DNA of 64,000 nt from JAJXXT01 sp963764465 (GTDB lineage: Bacteria > Pseudomonadota > Alphaproteobacteria > Acetobacterales > Acetobacteraceae), in NCBI GenBank assembly GCA_963764465.1, contig CAVXSO010000007.1, positions 1,116,001 to 1,180,000 of the forward strand. Direction: 5' to 3'. Positions within the stretch are counted from its first letter, which is position 1, and each line of letters opens with the position of its first letter. This document shows positions 62,668 through 64,000 of the stretch, piece by piece. The notes under the pieces are model-generated. The model saw only the letters and a program-made list of their open reading frames with translations, had not been told where the DNA came from and searched no databases. Both the position numbers and the translations under genes were made by a program.

Positions 62668-63920
62668 GCCGATCGCTGCTGCGGCTCGCGTGGCGCAATC
62701 TCTGGTACAATCCCGCGCGGACGCTGATCGCCATGGCGGCCATCGGCGTGGGCTACGCCATGCTGCTGTTCGTGGCGTGTTTGATGGCGGGGCTCCGCCA
62801 GCAGATGATCGCAAGCGCTACCGACCTTGGCCTGTCAGACATCGAGGTGCACGCCCCCGGCTACTATCCAGATCGGCCCCTTCAGCAGACCCTGGGAGGA
62901 CGACGTGGGACAGACCTCGGCGCCTTGATGGCCGTCATCGCTGCCGATCCCCGGGTTCAGGCGGCGAGCCCGCGTGTGTACTCCTACGGGCTGGTCAGCG
63001 CGACCGATCAATCCGCTGGGGTGGAGCTCCTCGGCGTCGTCCCCGATCAGGAACAGAAGATCACTGTGCTGCAAAGCCGGATTGTAAAAGGGAGCTATTT
63101 GAGCGCGGAAGTTCCCAACGGTATCCTGATGGGAGATAAACTTGCTGCCACGATTGGCGCCGCCGTGGGATCGAAAATCGTCCTGCTGACACCGGCGGCC
63201 GATGGTTCCCTGGGGAACGATCTTTACACGGTCACCGGCTTGTTCGAAACGGGGCTTTCTGACATGGACCAGGGCCTGGTCGTCATGCCTCTTGCCTCCC
63301 TGCAGGAGCTGCTGCGCTTCCCGCCGGGAAGGATCCATGAAGTCGGGATCAAACTTCATGACGTCACCACCGCGACGACGACAGCGGCGGCGCTTGAAGC
63401 GCAACTGAGCAAAACCATTCCGGTTGAAGTGACGCCTTGGCAGCATCTGGCGCCCGAGCTGGCCGACTACGTGCAGTTCAATCGTCGAATCACATTCATT
63501 CTATTTTCCATATTCTTCCTGTTGGCAGCCATGGGCATCGTCAACACGATGCTCATGGCGATCATCGAGCGCACACGTGAGCTCGGTATGCTGATGGCGG
63601 TGGGAATGCGCCCGGGCCAGGTGGTGGGTCTGATCGTGGCGGAGGCGGCAAGTCTGGCGGCAGCCAGCCTGATCCTGGGAGCGGCGCTTGGCTCGCCGCT
63701 TCTCTGGTATCTGCAGGTTCACGGCCTGAACCTGGGCAGCGAAGGAAGCGCGATCTCGCTGGCCGGGGTTGTCGTGGGGCCGCTCTGGCACGGGCGGCAG
63801 GATTTCACGGTCTACATCCAGGCGGCTGTGGGGCTCGCCGTCACGGCTTTGGCGTCGGCCCTCTACCCCGCATGGCGAGCGTCCCGCTTTCGGCCAGCGG
63901 AGGCCCTCCGAAAGGTCTAA
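62664..63920 (+). CDS. FtsX/LolC-like ABC transporter permease
   Basis: The 418-residue protein has one N-terminal helix (TLIAMAAIGVGYAMLLFVAC), a MacB-like periplasmic domain of about 220 residues, and three C-terminal helices (ITFILFSIFFLLAAMGIVNT; LIVAEAASLAAASLILGAAL; IQAAVGLAVTALASALYP). ERTRELGMLMAVGMRPGQV is the conserved coupling segment. This is the LolC/E and MacB permease fold. It is translationally coupled to the LolA-like protein. The ATPase is not in the window and is probably downstream. Confidence 0.92.
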   Translation: MSRSLLRLAWRNLWYNPARTLIAMAAIGVGYAMLLFVACLMAGLRQQMIASATDLGLSDIEVHAPGYYPDRPLQQTLGGRRGTDLGALMAVIAADPRVQAASPRVYSYGLVSATDQSAGVELLGVVPDQEQKITVLQSRIVKGSYLSAEVPNGILMGDKLAATIGAAVGSKIVLLTPAADGSLGNDLYTVTGLFETGLSDMDQGLVVMPLASLQELLRFPPGRIHEVGIKLHDVTTATTTAAALEAQLSKTIPVEVTPWQHLAPELADYVQFNRRITFILFSIFFLLAAMGIVNTMLMAIIERTRELGMLMAVGMRPGQVVGLIVAEAASLAAASLILGAALGSPLLWYLQVHGLNLGSEGSAISLAGVVVGPLWHGRQDFTVYIQAAVGLAVTALASALYPAWRASRFRPAEALRKV

Positions 63921-63922
63921 CG

Positions 63923-64000
63923 ATGATGGGCATGTTTCTGCTGGCGAAGATCGGGTGGCGGAATCTCTGGCGTAATCCCCGCGGCACCCTGCTGACGGCG
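63923..64000 (+). CDS. Second FtsX/LolC-like permease (5' end only)
   Basis: Twenty-six codons are visible from ATG 63923: AKIGWRNLWRNPRGTLLTA. This is nearly the same opening as the previous permease (LAWRNLWYNPARTLIA), so a paralogous permease follows immediately after two bases. ATG 63926 or 63932 are alternative starts. It is cut by the window edge. Confidence 0.75.
   Translation, partial: MMGMFLLAKIGWRNLWRNPRGTLLTA

Overview
The window is GC-rich, has very short or overlapping gene junctions, and carries several typical alphaproteobacterial modules: a CheB/CheR hybrid kinase, an RpoE-ChrR type ECF sigma pair, narK-narGHJI beside a divergent Crp/Fnr regulator, and fused TRAP permeases. 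It looks like a chromosomal piece of an alphaproteobacterium, probably Rhodospirillales/Acetobacteraceae. The placement is an inference from gene content, because no rRNA or other taxonomic marker is present. I saw no tRNA, rRNA or CRISPR array.

Layout. 1-4436 (minus): a very long hybrid signalling protein (CheB-CheR-PAS-kinase-REC-REC-LuxR) that runs off the left edge. 4.7-7.7 kb: an exopolysaccharide-type sugar transferase, a frameshifted PEP-CTERM protein and a row of small stress or envelope proteins. A 16-base motif is shared between promoters here. 8.0-15.6 kb: a catabolic island (TRAP transporter, hydrolase, 2-hydroxyacid dehydrogenase, HpcH-type aldolase, HpcG-type hydratase) with a divergent LysR regulator. 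15.9-18.8 kb: nitric oxide defence genes (NnrU, NsrR-like Rrf2, YtfE, truncated haemoglobin). 18.8-30.2 kb: the nitrate respiration operon narK-G-H-J-I, followed by a parvulin isomerase, a small unknown, moeA and the haemoglobin, with a divergent Crp/Fnr gene behind a clear FNR box. 30.2-40 kb: an ArsR-headed minus-strand run of redox genes (VOC, OsmC, thiolase, DsrE, TSUP) and a complete HlyD/ABC-2 exporter, ending in a frameshifted AhpD-like gene and a DUF1211 membrane protein.

40.8-41.8 kb and 49.6-50.5 kb hold broken transposases plus two direct copies of a 35-base repeat. They bracket an RpoE-ChrR lipid-modification cluster: ECF sigma, ChrR, Cfa-like methyltransferase, DUF1295, flavoprotein, DUF1365 and lipocalin. 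Two divergent promoters of the RpoE type lie between the sigma gene and the flavoprotein gene. 50.9-53.9 kb: a SulP transporter, more transposase debris, a frameshifted membrane protein and a FabI remnant.

54.0-64.0 kb (plus): a fatty acyl-AMP ligase, a 1974-residue polyketide synthase (ACP-KS-AT-DH-KR-ACP), a LolA-like lipoprotein-sorting protein and two FtsX/LolC-like permeases, the last cut by the right edge. This is the most interesting system: it appears to build a polyketide-extended lipid and couple it to envelope transport. Several start sites were moved inward from the longest open frame, for reasons given in each entry.
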